Origin: Planctomycetota bacterium
Lineage (GTDB): Bacteria > Planctomycetota > SZUA-567 > JAFGNG01
Length of the DNA: 11,368 nucleotides
Direction: 5' to 3'
Assembly: GCA_016927125.1 (NCBI GenBank)
Contig: JAFGNG010000142.1
Location: 1-11,368 of the forward strand
How positions within the stretch are numbered: the first letter of the stretch is position 1; every line of letters begins with the position of its first letter. Of this stretch, positions 1 to 7,034 are shown piece by piece. Position numbers and translations under genes: made by a program. The notes beneath the pieces were generated by a model, which ran no database searches, was not told the DNA's origin, and was given only the letters and a program-made list of their open reading frames with translations.

Positions 1-1716
1 GCCTTTCTCGCCTTGGAACGAATCGCCCGCTTGATGCAGAAGAACGGGCTTTCCTACAACGAGGCGAAGGAAATGGTCTGGGCGAGCAATGTCTTCACCA
101 CCCACACCCCGGTCCCGGCCGGCAATGAACGCTTTGATCCGGAACTGGTGCGCCGTTACATGGAACCTTACCTCTCCAGCTTCGGCCTGGACTGGAACAC
201 CCTGCTGGCGATGGGCAGGGAAGATCCCGGAGATAACGAAGAGGCCTTCTGCATGACGGTGCTGGCCCTCAAGTTGGCAGCGCATTGCAATGGAGTGGCC
301 AGGCTCCACGGGGAGGTTTCCCGCGAGATGTGGAAAGTTCTCTGGCCGACCGTGCCGACTCATGAGATTCCCATCGGACATGTTACCAACGGTATCCACA
401 CCCTCGGTTGGAGCAGCCATGACATGCGCGGACTGTTTGACCGTTACCTGGGCCCGCAACTCGTTGATGAGCCGACCAAATTCGAGCTCTTCAAAAAAAT
501 TGAGAACATCCCCGACAGCGAACTCTGGCGGACACATGAACGCCGGCGCGAACGGCTGGTCTCTTTTGTCCGCAAACGCCTGGTGGATCGCGGCCGGCGG
601 CGCGGCGCCCCGCAGCGCGAGTTACTTCTGGCCGAAGAGGTGCTGGATCCCGAAGCGCTGACCATCGGCTTTGCCCGGCGGTTCGCTACCTATAAGCGCG
701 GGACGCTCCTCTTCTTCGATACCGCCCGGTTGGAAAAAATTTTGAACAATACCGAACGCCCGGTGCAACTGCTCTTCGCCGGGAAGAGCCACCCGCATGA
801 TCTGCCCGGTAAGGCACTGATTCGAGAGATTGTCCATTACTCACGGGAGCCACGCTTCCAGGGCAAGATCGTTTTTATTGAAGACTATGATATTGCCGTG
901 GGGCGTTACCTTACCCAGGGGGTGGATGTCTGGCTCAATACTCCCCGCCGCCCGCTGGAAGCAAGCGGCACCTCCGGCATGAAAGCGGCGGTCAGCGGCG
1001 CGCTCAACGCCTCCATCCTGGACGGTTGGTGGGACGAAGCCTACACGCCGGATGTCGGCTGGGCCATTGGCAACCGCGAGGTCTATGAAGATCCGGGAGT
1101 CCAGGACTGGGTGGAAAGCCAGGCGCTGTATGACCTGATTGAACAGGAGATTGTACCTATGTTCTATACCCGCGGCCGGACCGGACTACCGCGGGAATGG
1201 ATCAAGAAGATGAAAGCCTCGATGTCGCAGTTAGGCGCTTTCTTTAACACCAACCGAATGCTGGAGGATTACACCCGGGATCTCTATATTCCCGCGGCGG
1301 AGAAGGCCAATATCCTTTCAGCCGACAGCATGTCTCGCGCCAAGGAGCTTGCCGCCTGGAAAAGCAAGCTCGAACGCGAATGGGCGCTGGTTACGGTCCG
1401 GAAGGTTGAGGTGGAAGGTGAGGATCGAGTGGTCGGCACCGAGATCAAGGTCAAGGCCCAGGTACAGCTCGGCGGGCTCAGTACGGAGGATGTCAGCGTC
1501 GAGCTTTATTATGGATCAATGGATTCCAAGGGAGAGTGCAGTTCCGGCTCGACCTCGCCGATGCAGCCGGGGCAGGCCGTGGATGGCACGATTCCCTACG
1601 AAGGCAGCATCCCCTGCGAACGCTCGGGGCGATTCGGCTTCGCGGTCAGGGTACTGCCTCGCCACCGGGATCTTTGCCATCCATACCTGCCCGGCATGAT
1701 TTGCTGGGCAAAATAG
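1..1716 (+). CDS. glgP: Alpha-glucan (glycogen/maltodextrin) phosphorylase, 5' end missing
   Basis: Cytosolic PLP enzyme that splits alpha-1,4-glucans with phosphate, releasing glucose 1-phosphate. The frame is open from base 1, and the first residues (AFLALERIA) belong to the family's interior, so the gene starts upstream; the TTG at 13 is not the start. 571 residues remain of a usual length of about 700-850, so the N-terminal part is outside the window. Visible family blocks are THTPVPAGNERF (about bases 103-138), NGIHTLGW (388-411), FARRFATYKRG (about 670-702), GKSHPHDLPGKA (781-816) and EASGTSGMK (958-984). The lysine of the last block, codon 982-984, is the expected PLP Schiff-base residue. 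The C-terminal beta-type domain ends GMICWAK, as in the short bacterial (TIGR02094-like) subfamily. No frameshift is seen. A strong terminator follows, so it is the last gene of its transcript. Family assignment is secure; the preferred substrate (glycogen or maltodextrin) cannot be told. Confidence 0.96.
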   Translation, partial: AFLALERIARLMQKNGLSYNEAKEMVWASNVFTTHTPVPAGNERFDPELVRRYMEPYLSSFGLDWNTLLAMGREDPGDNEEAFCMTVLALKLAAHCNGVARLHGEVSREMWKVLWPTVPTHEIPIGHVTNGIHTLGWSSHDMRGLFDRYLGPQLVDEPTKFELFKKIENIPDSELWRTHERRRERLVSFVRKRLVDRGRRRGAPQRELLLAEEVLDPEALTIGFARRFATYKRGTLLFFDTARLEKILNNTERPVQLLFAGKSHPHDLPGKALIREIVHYSREPRFQGKIVFIEDYDIAVGRYLTQGVDVWLNTPRRPLEASGTSGMKAAVSGALNASILDGWWDEAYTPDVGWAIGNREVYEDPGVQDWVESQALYDLIEQEIVPMFYTRGRTGLPREWIKKMKASMSQLGAFFNTNRMLEDYTRDLYIPAAEKANILSADSMSRAKELAAWKSKLEREWALVTVRKVEVEGEDRVVGTEIKVKAQVQLGGLSTEDVSVELYYGSMDSKGECSSGSTSPMQPGQAVDGTIPYEGSIPCERSGRFGFAVRVLPRHRDLCHPYLPGMICWAK

Positions 1717-1757
1717 CAGTAGAACGCGGAGCATTAACCTTATTAACAGGCATAATG

Positions 1758-1800
1758 AAAGCCGGGGACAAGCCAGCGTGCTCCCCGGCTTTTCTTTTTT
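1758..1800 (+). terminator. Intrinsic terminator of glgP
   Basis: A perfect 11-bp stem is seen: AAAGCCGGGGA (1758-1768) pairs with TCCCCGGCTTT (1782-1792) around a 13-base loop. It runs into a T-rich tract (1790-1800, one C). It lies 42 bases after the glgP stop and is the strongest Rho-independent terminator in the window. Confidence 0.93.
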
Positions 1801-1833
1801 GTGGTCGCAAGAGTCAGGGCTTAAAATTTTTAA

Positions 1834-1863
1834 TTGTGCTTAATCCGCTGTTTTCAGTATTAT
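1834..1863 (+). promoter_or_regulatory. Possible sigma70-like promoter for argH
   Basis: TTGTGC (1834-1839) and TATTAT (1858-1863) are separated by 18 bases in the AT-rich gap after the glgP terminator. A promoter is expected here because the terminator cuts argH off from glgP. The -35 match is modest, and other AT-rich hexamers (for example CATAAT at 1895-1900) could serve instead. Confidence 0.35.
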
Positions 1864-1901
1864 TCATTCTTGGTAAGAATCCGAATATTATCTGCATAAT
1901 A
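1861..1901 (+). promoter_or_regulatory. Two adjacent palindromes upstream of argH (operator candidate)
   Basis: First palindrome: ATTCTT (1866-1871), GGT, AAGAAT (1875-1880). It is flanked by matching outer arms TATTC (1861-1865) and GAATA (1883-1887), with a two-base bulge on the right. Second palindrome: TATTAT (1886-1891), CTGC, ATAATA (1896-1901). They lie 34-74 bases before the argH start and abut the possible -10 at 1858-1863, where a repressor could act. They do not fit the E. coli ArgR box, whose half-sites point the other way. A role is inferred only from position and symmetry. Confidence 0.35.
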
Positions 1902-1920
1902 AATCTCCCAGGCTTTTTAT

Positions 1921-1926
1921 AAGGAG
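1921..1926 (+). promoter_or_regulatory. Ribosome binding site of argH
   Basis: AAGGAG is 8 bases before ATG 1935 but only 5 before the in-frame GTG at 1932. The spacing and codon favour ATG 1935. Confidence 0.75.
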
Positions 1927-1934
1927 CCGCCGTG

Positions 1935-3314
1935 ATGGCAAAGAAACTCTGGGGTGGACGCTTCCAGACCGGAATGCACCCCCTGCTGGAAGCCTACAGT
2001 GAGTCTATTTCCTACGATCGCGAACTTGCCTGCGTGGATATTCGGGGCTCACGGGCCCACGCAAAGATGCTACGCAAGGTCGGGTTGTTGCAGGCCAAGG
2101 ACCTGGCCGCGATCAACAAGGGCCTCACCTCGATTGCAGAGGCGATCCGCAAGGGCAGCTTCACCTATGATCCCGCTGATGAAGATATCCACATGGCAAT
2201 TGAAAAGGCCTTGATCCGGCGCATCGGCGAGCCCGGCCGCAAGCTCCATACCGCACGCAGCCGCAACGACCAGGTGGCTACCGATCTCCGCCTCTGGTGC
2301 CGAGAAGCCATTGACGGCCTGGACTCTAAGATCAAGTCCTTGCAGCAAGCCCTACTCAAGACATCGCAAAAGCATAAAGATCTCATCATGCCGGGCTATA
2401 CCCATCTCCAGCGTGCACAGCCGATTCTCCTACCCCAACACCTGCTGGCATATATCGAGATGCTCGGGCGCGACCGCGAACGCCTGGCGGATGCGCGCAA
2501 ACGGGTCAATCATCTGCCTCTTGGCAGTTGCGCCCTGGCTGGGACCACACTTAAAATCGATCGCGAATTTGTCCAGAAGGAACTCGGCTTTGAAGGCTTG
2601 TGCGAAAACAGCATGGACGCGATAAGCGATCGTGATTTCTGCGTGGAGGTAGTCAGCGCCATCGCATTGCTGATGGCCCATCTCTCCCGGTTCAGCGAGG
2701 ATGTAATCCTCTGGGCGAGCGCGGAGTGGGGACTGGTGAAACTCGCGGATGAATGGTCGACCGGCTCTTCCATCATGCCACAAAAGCGCAATCCTGATCT
2801 CCTTGAACTTACCCGCGGAAAAACCGGCCGGGTGTACGGGGATTTGGTAGCATTGTTGACATTACTTAAAGGCTTGCCAATGACCTATAACCGCGACCTG
2901 CAGGAGGATAAGCCGCAAGTCTTCGACGCGGTCCGGACGGCCCTGGCAGCTACCGAGACTTTGGCCGCGTTTATGCCGACTTTGAAGTTTAACCGGAAAG
3001 CGGCCACAGCTTTATTGCAGGACGGTTACCTGGAAGCCACCGCCCTGGCGGAGTATCTGGTGGAAAAGGGTCTCCCGTTCCGCCGCGCGCACGAGACATC
3101 CGGACAAATTGTCCGCCTGGCCGAGAAGCAAAGCTGCCGCCTGGCCGAGTTGCCACTAGCGCAGATGCAAAAGGTTAGCGAACTCATTAAACAAGATATC
3201 TATAAATCGCTGGATTCGGCAAATGTGGTTGGGATCTACAAGAGCGCAGGTGCGGCCGGCGGGAAAGAGGTACGTAAGGCACTGGAAAAATGGCAGAAGC
3301 GTTTGCAGAAATAA
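1935..3314 (+). CDS. argH: Argininosuccinate lyase
   Basis: Cytosolic lyase of the fumarase/aspartase superfamily. It splits argininosuccinate into arginine and fumarate, the last step of arginine synthesis, and works as a homotetramer with active sites built from three subunits. The 459 residues match the usual length of about 460. The start MAKKLWGGRF is typical; TARSRNDQVATDLRLW (around residue 110) is the family substrate loop; MPGYTHLQRAQP holds the conserved His157; and GSSIMPQKRNP (residues 277-287) is the superfamily signature carrying the catalytic serine. A GTG three bases upstream is a less likely start given the AAGGAG spacing. No other arginine gene lies in the window. The next gene begins 37 bases downstream without a terminator, so the two are probably co-transcribed. 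Two palindromes upstream may be an operator. Confidence 0.97.
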   Translation: MAKKLWGGRFQTGMHPLLEAYSESISYDRELACVDIRGSRAHAKMLRKVGLLQAKDLAAINKGLTSIAEAIRKGSFTYDPADEDIHMAIEKALIRRIGEPGRKLHTARSRNDQVATDLRLWCREAIDGLDSKIKSLQQALLKTSQKHKDLIMPGYTHLQRAQPILLPQHLLAYIEMLGRDRERLADARKRVNHLPLGSCALAGTTLKIDREFVQKELGFEGLCENSMDAISDRDFCVEVVSAIALLMAHLSRFSEDVILWASAEWGLVKLADEWSTGSSIMPQKRNPDLLELTRGKTGRVYGDLVALLTLLKGLPMTYNRDLQEDKPQVFDAVRTALAATETLAAFMPTLKFNRKAATALLQDGYLEATALAEYLVEKGLPFRRAHETSGQIVRLAEKQSCRLAELPLAQMQKVSELIKQDIYKSLDSANVVGIYKSAGAAGGKEVRKALEKWQKRLQK

Positions 3315-3351
3315 GTGGGATTAATTATAGAATTATACGCAAGGAATAATA

Positions 3352-3735
3352 ATGGTTCTTATGAAAACAGCCCAGGTAGTTGTCCTCGGAGCTTCCCCCA
3401 AGGAAGACCGCTATTCAAACCAGGCCGTCAAGGCGCTCTTGGCGAATGGTTACCAGGTTATTCCGATACACCCGATGTGCGAAACCATCCATGGCATTGC
3501 TTGCGCGCATAGCCTTGCTGAGATCCAAGGGCCGGTGGATACGCTGACAGTTTATCTCAACCCGGAAAGATCTTCACAAATAGTGGATTCCATCCTGAAA
3601 GTGAATCCCCGCCGACTAATTCTTAATCCCGGCACGGAGAATCCCGAGCTGGTGCGGCAGGCCGAGGCGCAGGGGATTTTGGTACAGGAGGCCTGTACCC
3701 TGGTGCTTCTGAGTACCGGACAATTTGATAAGTAA
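3352..3735 (+). CDS. CoA-binding domain (CoA_binding_2/YccU-like) small protein
   Basis: A 127-residue single-domain Rossmann-fold protein of the CoA_binding_2 type. The nucleotide-binding loop VVVLGASPKEDRYSN (residues 9-23) follows the first strand. YLNPERSSQIVDSIL and the strand RLILNPGTENPEL (88-100) are typical of the family, as is the closing EACTLVLLSTGQF (113-125) with a conserved Cys115. No catalytic domain is attached; members bind CoA or an acyl-CoA, but the cellular role is unknown. AAGGAA (3341-3346) lies 5 bases before ATG 3352. A second ATG at 3361 (Met4) is possible but would be 14 bases from it. The gene follows argH by 37 bases and is probably in its operon; no link to arginine synthesis is known to me. 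Confidence 0.88.
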   Translation: MVLMKTAQVVVLGASPKEDRYSNQAVKALLANGYQVIPIHPMCETIHGIACAHSLAEIQGPVDTLTVYLNPERSSQIVDSILKVNPRRLILNPGTENPELVRQAEAQGILVQEACTLVLLSTGQFDK

Positions 3736-3787
3736 TTGCAGTTTAAAAGGGGCTGGGAATTTTGCAATTAAGATGATAAATCCCAGC
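3733..3787 (+). other. Two interlocking inverted repeats after the CoA-binding gene
   Basis: TAATTGCA (3733-3740, including the stop codon) is perfectly complementary to TGCAATTA (3763-3770). GCTGGGA (3752-3758) is complementary to TCCCAGC (3781-3787). The two pairs interlock, so the RNA could form one hairpin, the other, or a pseudoknot. The + strand has A rather than T after the second stem. It is therefore not a textbook terminator, though it may end or protect the argH transcript. Confidence 0.5.
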
Positions 3788-3801
3788 AAAAAGCGGCGCC
3801 C

Positions 3802-3829
3802 TTGACAGCATTATCAAAAATGTTATAAA
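3802..3829 (+). promoter_or_regulatory. Sigma70-like promoter of the secreted protein gene
   Basis: A perfect -35 TTGACA (3802-3807) and a -10 TATAAA (3824-3829, five of six) are 16 bases apart. Transcription would start near 3836, giving a leader of about 93 bases before ATG 3929. I recognise no riboswitch in that leader. It has a small hairpin, CAAAT (3905-3909)/ATTTG (3913-3917), directly before the ribosome binding site. Confidence 0.75.
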
Positions 3830-3928
3830 GTTTTTGCGGGCGGCTAATCCAAATAAAGTTTTATCCCCGTCTGCCTCATTTTCGACATGATACCTAATCC
3901 GACCCAAATTATATTTGAAGGAAGACAG

Positions 3929-5941
3929 ATGAAACCAATCCTGAAATCCCTTACCCTTGCTCTTATCCTGATCTTTTCGGCAATGGCTGCGGCGGGAGCA
4001 GCAGAAGGGGCCGTATACGAAACCCTGTTTGAAAAAGACCTGCTGTTCTTCATGAAAGTTGATGATCTTGCCACCCTGCAACAGAAGAGTGAATCCTCCC
4101 CCTGGCATAAATTAATGCAGGACAAAGAGGTGGTTGATTTCCTGGAAAAACCCATCGCGGAGCTGCAGGGACGAATCGAGGTTTTAAATGCAATTCTGAC
4201 GGAAAAACTGGGCATGGAATTAAAGCTGGAGGATTTCGCCGATTTTATTCCCCAGAGCTTCGCCGTCGCGGTTGAAATGCCGAGAGAAGGTAAAATTAAC
4301 TCTCGTAAAGACCTTTCCTTTGTCCTGGTTGCCAGGATGAGTAAGGAGGACGAGAAGGGTGAACGCCTGGCAGCTATTCTTGACGCATTAGTTGCTTCCG
4401 AGGAAGACTGGCTCATGCGCCGAGAGATGGAGGTTGAGGGGGAAACCCTTCAGGGCCTCTTCCTGGTGGACGAGAACGACACGGAGACCCTCTTGACCTA
4501 TGCCTTCGTGGATGAATATTTTGTCGTCGGCAACAAACTGGGAGGCGTACGCCGGATGGTAACCTCCCTTAAAAAAGGCCGGGATGAACACTTCGGCCAG
4601 TCCGAGAAATATCAGCACCTGGTCGGCCTTATGGGGGATAAGGGTGATCTACTCAGCTATATTGATATTGAGAATATCTTCGCAGCCCTACCGGAGCCGG
4701 AACCACCGGCCGCTCCGGAAGCTACTTCAGAAATGAATACCCTGCCCCCGCCACCAATAGACCCTACCGTGGTTATTGAGGCCCTTGGTTTCAGTAATCT
4801 GAAATATCTGGGCGGGTGGATTTACCAGGATCCTAACGGCGAACTCCTATCTTATGTCTACCTGCACGCACCCGGGGAGAAGAGCGGGATTATTAAACTG
4901 CTCGCTGCTGGCGGCGATCCCATGCCGGTACCTGGATTCCTGCCGTCCTCCGCATTTTTGCACGAAGCCTTCCGGATTCCAATCCGGGATGCTTATGATG
5001 TGCTGGTAGAAGTTTCCGAAAAAATTAATCCCGGCTCTTCTGCGGATATCACCAGGGGGCTTGCCTCGGCCCAGGATGCAGTAGGGGTTAATGTTGTGGA
5101 GCAAATCCTGGCTCCCCTTGGCAACGAAGTCGCCATTTCTTTTATTCAGCCGCTCGAACCGACCATGGAAATCGAAGGCATGCCGCCGGCCATGGCCATG
5201 ACTGATACCACCGACATGTTGCTGTTCAGCGTTGAGGTAAAAGATGCGCAGCTCCTCGAAGGCAGCCTGGGAGCAATAACGGCCAAGTTTAAAGACGAAG
5301 GCCAGATTGTGGAAGAAATCGAGGATTACAACAACCTGGTTATCCATTCCTTTGCCCCGGCGGATATACAGCCCATGCCAGGTATGCCAGTGCCTTGTTA
5401 TACCATCTTAAACGACCGCGTTTTCTTCGCCCTTTCCGTTAATACCATCAGGATAGTGATCGACCAGGCCCAGCAGGAAAAGGGTGGGATGCATGATATT
5501 CCCATGTGTCTCCTGGCGCGGGAGCGTCTGGATACGGAGGCTGCCAGATTCCCCGGCCTGGATAAGGCAATAGGCCTGATTTGTATGAATGAAGGGCCGT
5601 ATTTCGGCTGGTACAGCGGGCAAATGAAGATGCACCTTTCCATGCAGGTGCGTTATCACCGGAACCGCCAAATCAGGCGGGAGGAGATGCGCGCCCGGAT
5701 GGAAGCAGAAGGAGAGGTACTGCAACCACAAGCCCAACCTGATCTTGCAATCAAGCTGCTGATAGAGTTGGGGGAATTCATTGATTTTGATTATTGGCCG
5801 GGATGGTATGTCTTTGAGCGCTACCTGGGTTTTTCCATGGTCCGAATGAGATTTGTGGAGGAGGGCATCATCACGGAAGGCGTAAGCGTGCCCAATCCCA
5901 ATCCTCCCAAGGTACAAACCGGGGCTTCGGAGGTCTTTTAA
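3929..5941 (+). CDS. Exported protein of unknown function, DUF3352-like
   Basis: A 670-residue protein with a clear Sec signal peptide: MKPILKS, a hydrophobic core to about residue 22, then small residues, with likely cleavage near AAAGA/AEG. There is no lipobox cysteine and no other membrane span, so it should be periplasmic or secreted. After the signal comes a region like DUF3352 proteins (ETLFEKDLLFFMKVDDLATLQ), in which a short strand and helices are followed by a long alternating fold. Residues 252-278 form a proline- and glutamate-rich linker between two larger halves. Met/Pro-rich patches occur near EGMPPAMAM and PMPGMPVP. No catalytic motif is recognised. ATG 3929 is chosen over the in-frame ATG 3887 because it follows GAAGGAAG (3917-3924) and starts the signal peptide. 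It has its own strong promoter and probably stands alone. The family label is from memory and uncertain; export is well supported. Confidence 0.82.
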   Translation: MKPILKSLTLALILIFSAMAAAGAAEGAVYETLFEKDLLFFMKVDDLATLQQKSESSPWHKLMQDKEVVDFLEKPIAELQGRIEVLNAILTEKLGMELKLEDFADFIPQSFAVAVEMPREGKINSRKDLSFVLVARMSKEDEKGERLAAILDALVASEEDWLMRREMEVEGETLQGLFLVDENDTETLLTYAFVDEYFVVGNKLGGVRRMVTSLKKGRDEHFGQSEKYQHLVGLMGDKGDLLSYIDIENIFAALPEPEPPAAPEATSEMNTLPPPPIDPTVVIEALGFSNLKYLGGWIYQDPNGELLSYVYLHAPGEKSGIIKLLAAGGDPMPVPGFLPSSAFLHEAFRIPIRDAYDVLVEVSEKINPGSSADITRGLASAQDAVGVNVVEQILAPLGNEVAISFIQPLEPTMEIEGMPPAMAMTDTTDMLLFSVEVKDAQLLEGSLGAITAKFKDEGQIVEEIEDYNNLVIHSFAPADIQPMPGMPVPCYTILNDRVFFALSVNTIRIVIDQAQQEKGGMHDIPMCLLARERLDTEAARFPGLDKAIGLICMNEGPYFGWYSGQMKMHLSMQVRYHRNRQIRREEMRARMEAEGEVLQPQAQPDLAIKLLIELGEFIDFDYWPGWYVFERYLGFSMVRMRFVEEGIITEGVSVPNPNPPKVQTGASEVF

Positions 5942-5956
5942 GTCAGAAAACTTAGG

Positions 5957-5976
5957 TTTGAGAATCTTTTTTCAAA
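5957..5976 (+). other. Hairpin after the secreted protein gene
   Basis: TTTGAGAA (5957-5964) pairs with TTTTCAAA (5969-5976) around a four-base loop, with one G-T pair. It begins 15 bases after the stop codon. No T tract follows, so it is at best a weak terminator or a 3'-end stabilising stem. Confidence 0.4.
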
Positions 5977-5983
5977 TAGGTCG

Positions 5984-6011
5984 TTGCGCATTTTAAGTAG
6001 AGCAGTATATT
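5984..6011 (+). promoter_or_regulatory. Possible promoter of the HTH/coiled-coil gene
   Basis: TTGCGC (5984-5989) and TATATT (6006-6011) are 16 bases apart in the 143-base gap before the gene. The start would lie near 6018, with a leader of about 67 bases. The match is moderate. Confidence 0.35.
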
Positions 6012-6084
6012 GAACATCTCAACAAGGATCATGAAGGTTTCAGCTATCTAATTCCAGCTATGCCATCTTAGGAGGGAGCAGAGT

Positions 6085-6996
6085 ATGCCGTGGGTTGAAA
6101 TCTCGCAGGCAGCTTTCATGATGGGAATTTCCGAACGCACGATCCGCAACTGGGTCAAGTCCGGAAAAATCAGCGCCAAGACCGAAAATGGCCGCCGGAT
6201 GGTGGAGATTCCGGACGAAGAACTGCGGGCTTCCGGCGCCGATGCCGAACCCTTCCCAGAGGATGATGCCTTCCAAGACACCGAGGAATCCCAGACAGAT
6301 ATTATGGGCGCGCAGAAACGGCTGGAAGTCGCTTTGCTGGAGTGCGGCCGCGTGAAAGGTACCCTGGCCAGCCAGGAGCGCATCATGGAGACCCTCTCCA
6401 GCAATATCGGGGAGCTGACCGCAAAGCTGCAAAAGAGCCAGAACCGCGCCTGGAAGTTTATCATCGTCAGCTTAGTAGTCGCATCCATTGGGTTAGTGGT
6501 GGTGCTTATCAACAAAAGCGCGTATTACGAAAAGGAAGGCGCTATCAGAGAAGATCACACGAAAGCGCTGGAGCTAAAGAACCAGACTATCCTCGAACTT
6601 AATAAAGAAAAAAGTGACCGCAGGTGGGAATTCCTTACAGAAATGAATAAGCGAGAGAAGGAACTGGAAGAAGAAAAGAAACAAGCGCTGAAGGAACAGG
6701 AAGAGGAGTTTGAAGGCCAGATTGAAAAGGCCGAGGAGAAAGTCCGCGCGCAACTCAATGATATTATAGATAACAAGGATAATTATATCCGGGAACTGCA
6801 GGATAATTTGAAGCAGGAAACCTTTAAGGTTGCCGAATTGGAAGCCAAGGAGGCTGTCCTGAAAGAAGATATCACGGAACTAGAAGCCATGATCGAAAGC
6901 AAGAACCTGGAGATTATGGCGTTGGAAGAGGTCCAGACCCGATACCTTGAGCTCCAGAAGAGAATTATAGATAAAGAAATTTTGAAGGATAACTAA
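6085..6996 (+). CDS. Helix-turn-helix, single-span membrane, coiled-coil protein
   Basis: A 303-residue protein of unknown role with three parts. Residues 3-44 are an excisionase/MerR-like (HTH_17) DNA-binding domain: ISQAAFMMGISERTIRNWVKSGKI has the usual helix-turn-helix pattern and is followed by the wing RRMVEIP. Residues 45-75 are acidic, and 75-120 form a helical, probably coiled-coil segment. Residues 125-143 (FIIVSLVVASIGLVVVLI) are one membrane span, and 150-303 are a highly charged coiled coil rich in Glu, Lys and Gln. The absence of a signal peptide, and the need to keep the HTH with DNA, place the N-terminus in the cytoplasm and the coiled coil outside. This resembles the topology of RodZ or a membrane-bound regulator, but not their sequences. 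The start is well supported by AGGAGG at 6070-6075, nine bases before ATG. The HTH could instead bind protein. Confidence 0.85.
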   Translation: MPWVEISQAAFMMGISERTIRNWVKSGKISAKTENGRRMVEIPDEELRASGADAEPFPEDDAFQDTEESQTDIMGAQKRLEVALLECGRVKGTLASQERIMETLSSNIGELTAKLQKSQNRAWKFIIVSLVVASIGLVVVLINKSAYYEKEGAIREDHTKALELKNQTILELNKEKSDRRWEFLTEMNKREKELEEEKKQALKEQEEEFEGQIEKAEEKVRAQLNDIIDNKDNYIRELQDNLKQETFKVAELEAKEAVLKEDITELEAMIESKNLEIMALEEVQTRYLELQKRIIDKEILKDN

Positions 6997-7013
6997 ATCT
7001 CTGCCTGGCGGGA

Positions 7014-7032
7014 TTTCTTTGCAAACAAGAAA
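7014..7032. terminator. Weak AT-rich hairpin between convergent genes
   Basis: TTTCTT (7014-7019) pairs with AAGAAA (7027-7032) around a 7-base loop, in the 38-base gap between the two convergent stop codons. Neither strand has a good T tract or a GC-rich stem, so a terminator role is suggested mainly by position. Confidence 0.2.
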
Positions 7033-7034
7033 GC

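Noticed and set aside
13..15. TTG as the start codon of the phosphorylase
   Set aside because: The frame is open to base 1 and the residues before the TTG continue the conserved family sequence, so the gene begins outside the window.
1861..1901. Classical E. coli-type ArgR box before argH
   Set aside because: The palindromes have ATTC to the left and GAAT to the right, opposite to the TGAAT...ATTCA order, so only a generic operator is claimed.
1536..1922. 128-codon + strand frame over the glgP end and the gap
   Set aside because: It overlaps the glgP coding sequence in another frame, crosses a strong terminator and resembles no protein.
1932..1934. GTG as the argH start
   Set aside because: ATG 1935 has a better 8-base spacing to AAGGAG and gives the usual N-terminus of the family.
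3887..3928. ATG 3887 as the start of the secreted protein
   Set aside because: It would put 14 polar residues before the signal peptide and has no ribosome site; ATG 3929 has both a good site and the signal peptide.
3836..3928. Riboswitch in the leader of the secreted protein gene
   Set aside because: The leader is about 93 bases and shows none of the conserved cores I can recognise, only one small AU hairpin.
3844..4416. 190-codon - strand frame
   Set aside because: It is serine- and arginine-rich antisense of the secreted protein gene, with no domain and no ribosome site considered convincing.
5408..5917. 169-codon - strand frame
   Set aside because: Antisense shadow of the secreted protein gene; low-complexity His/Leu content and no family resemblance.
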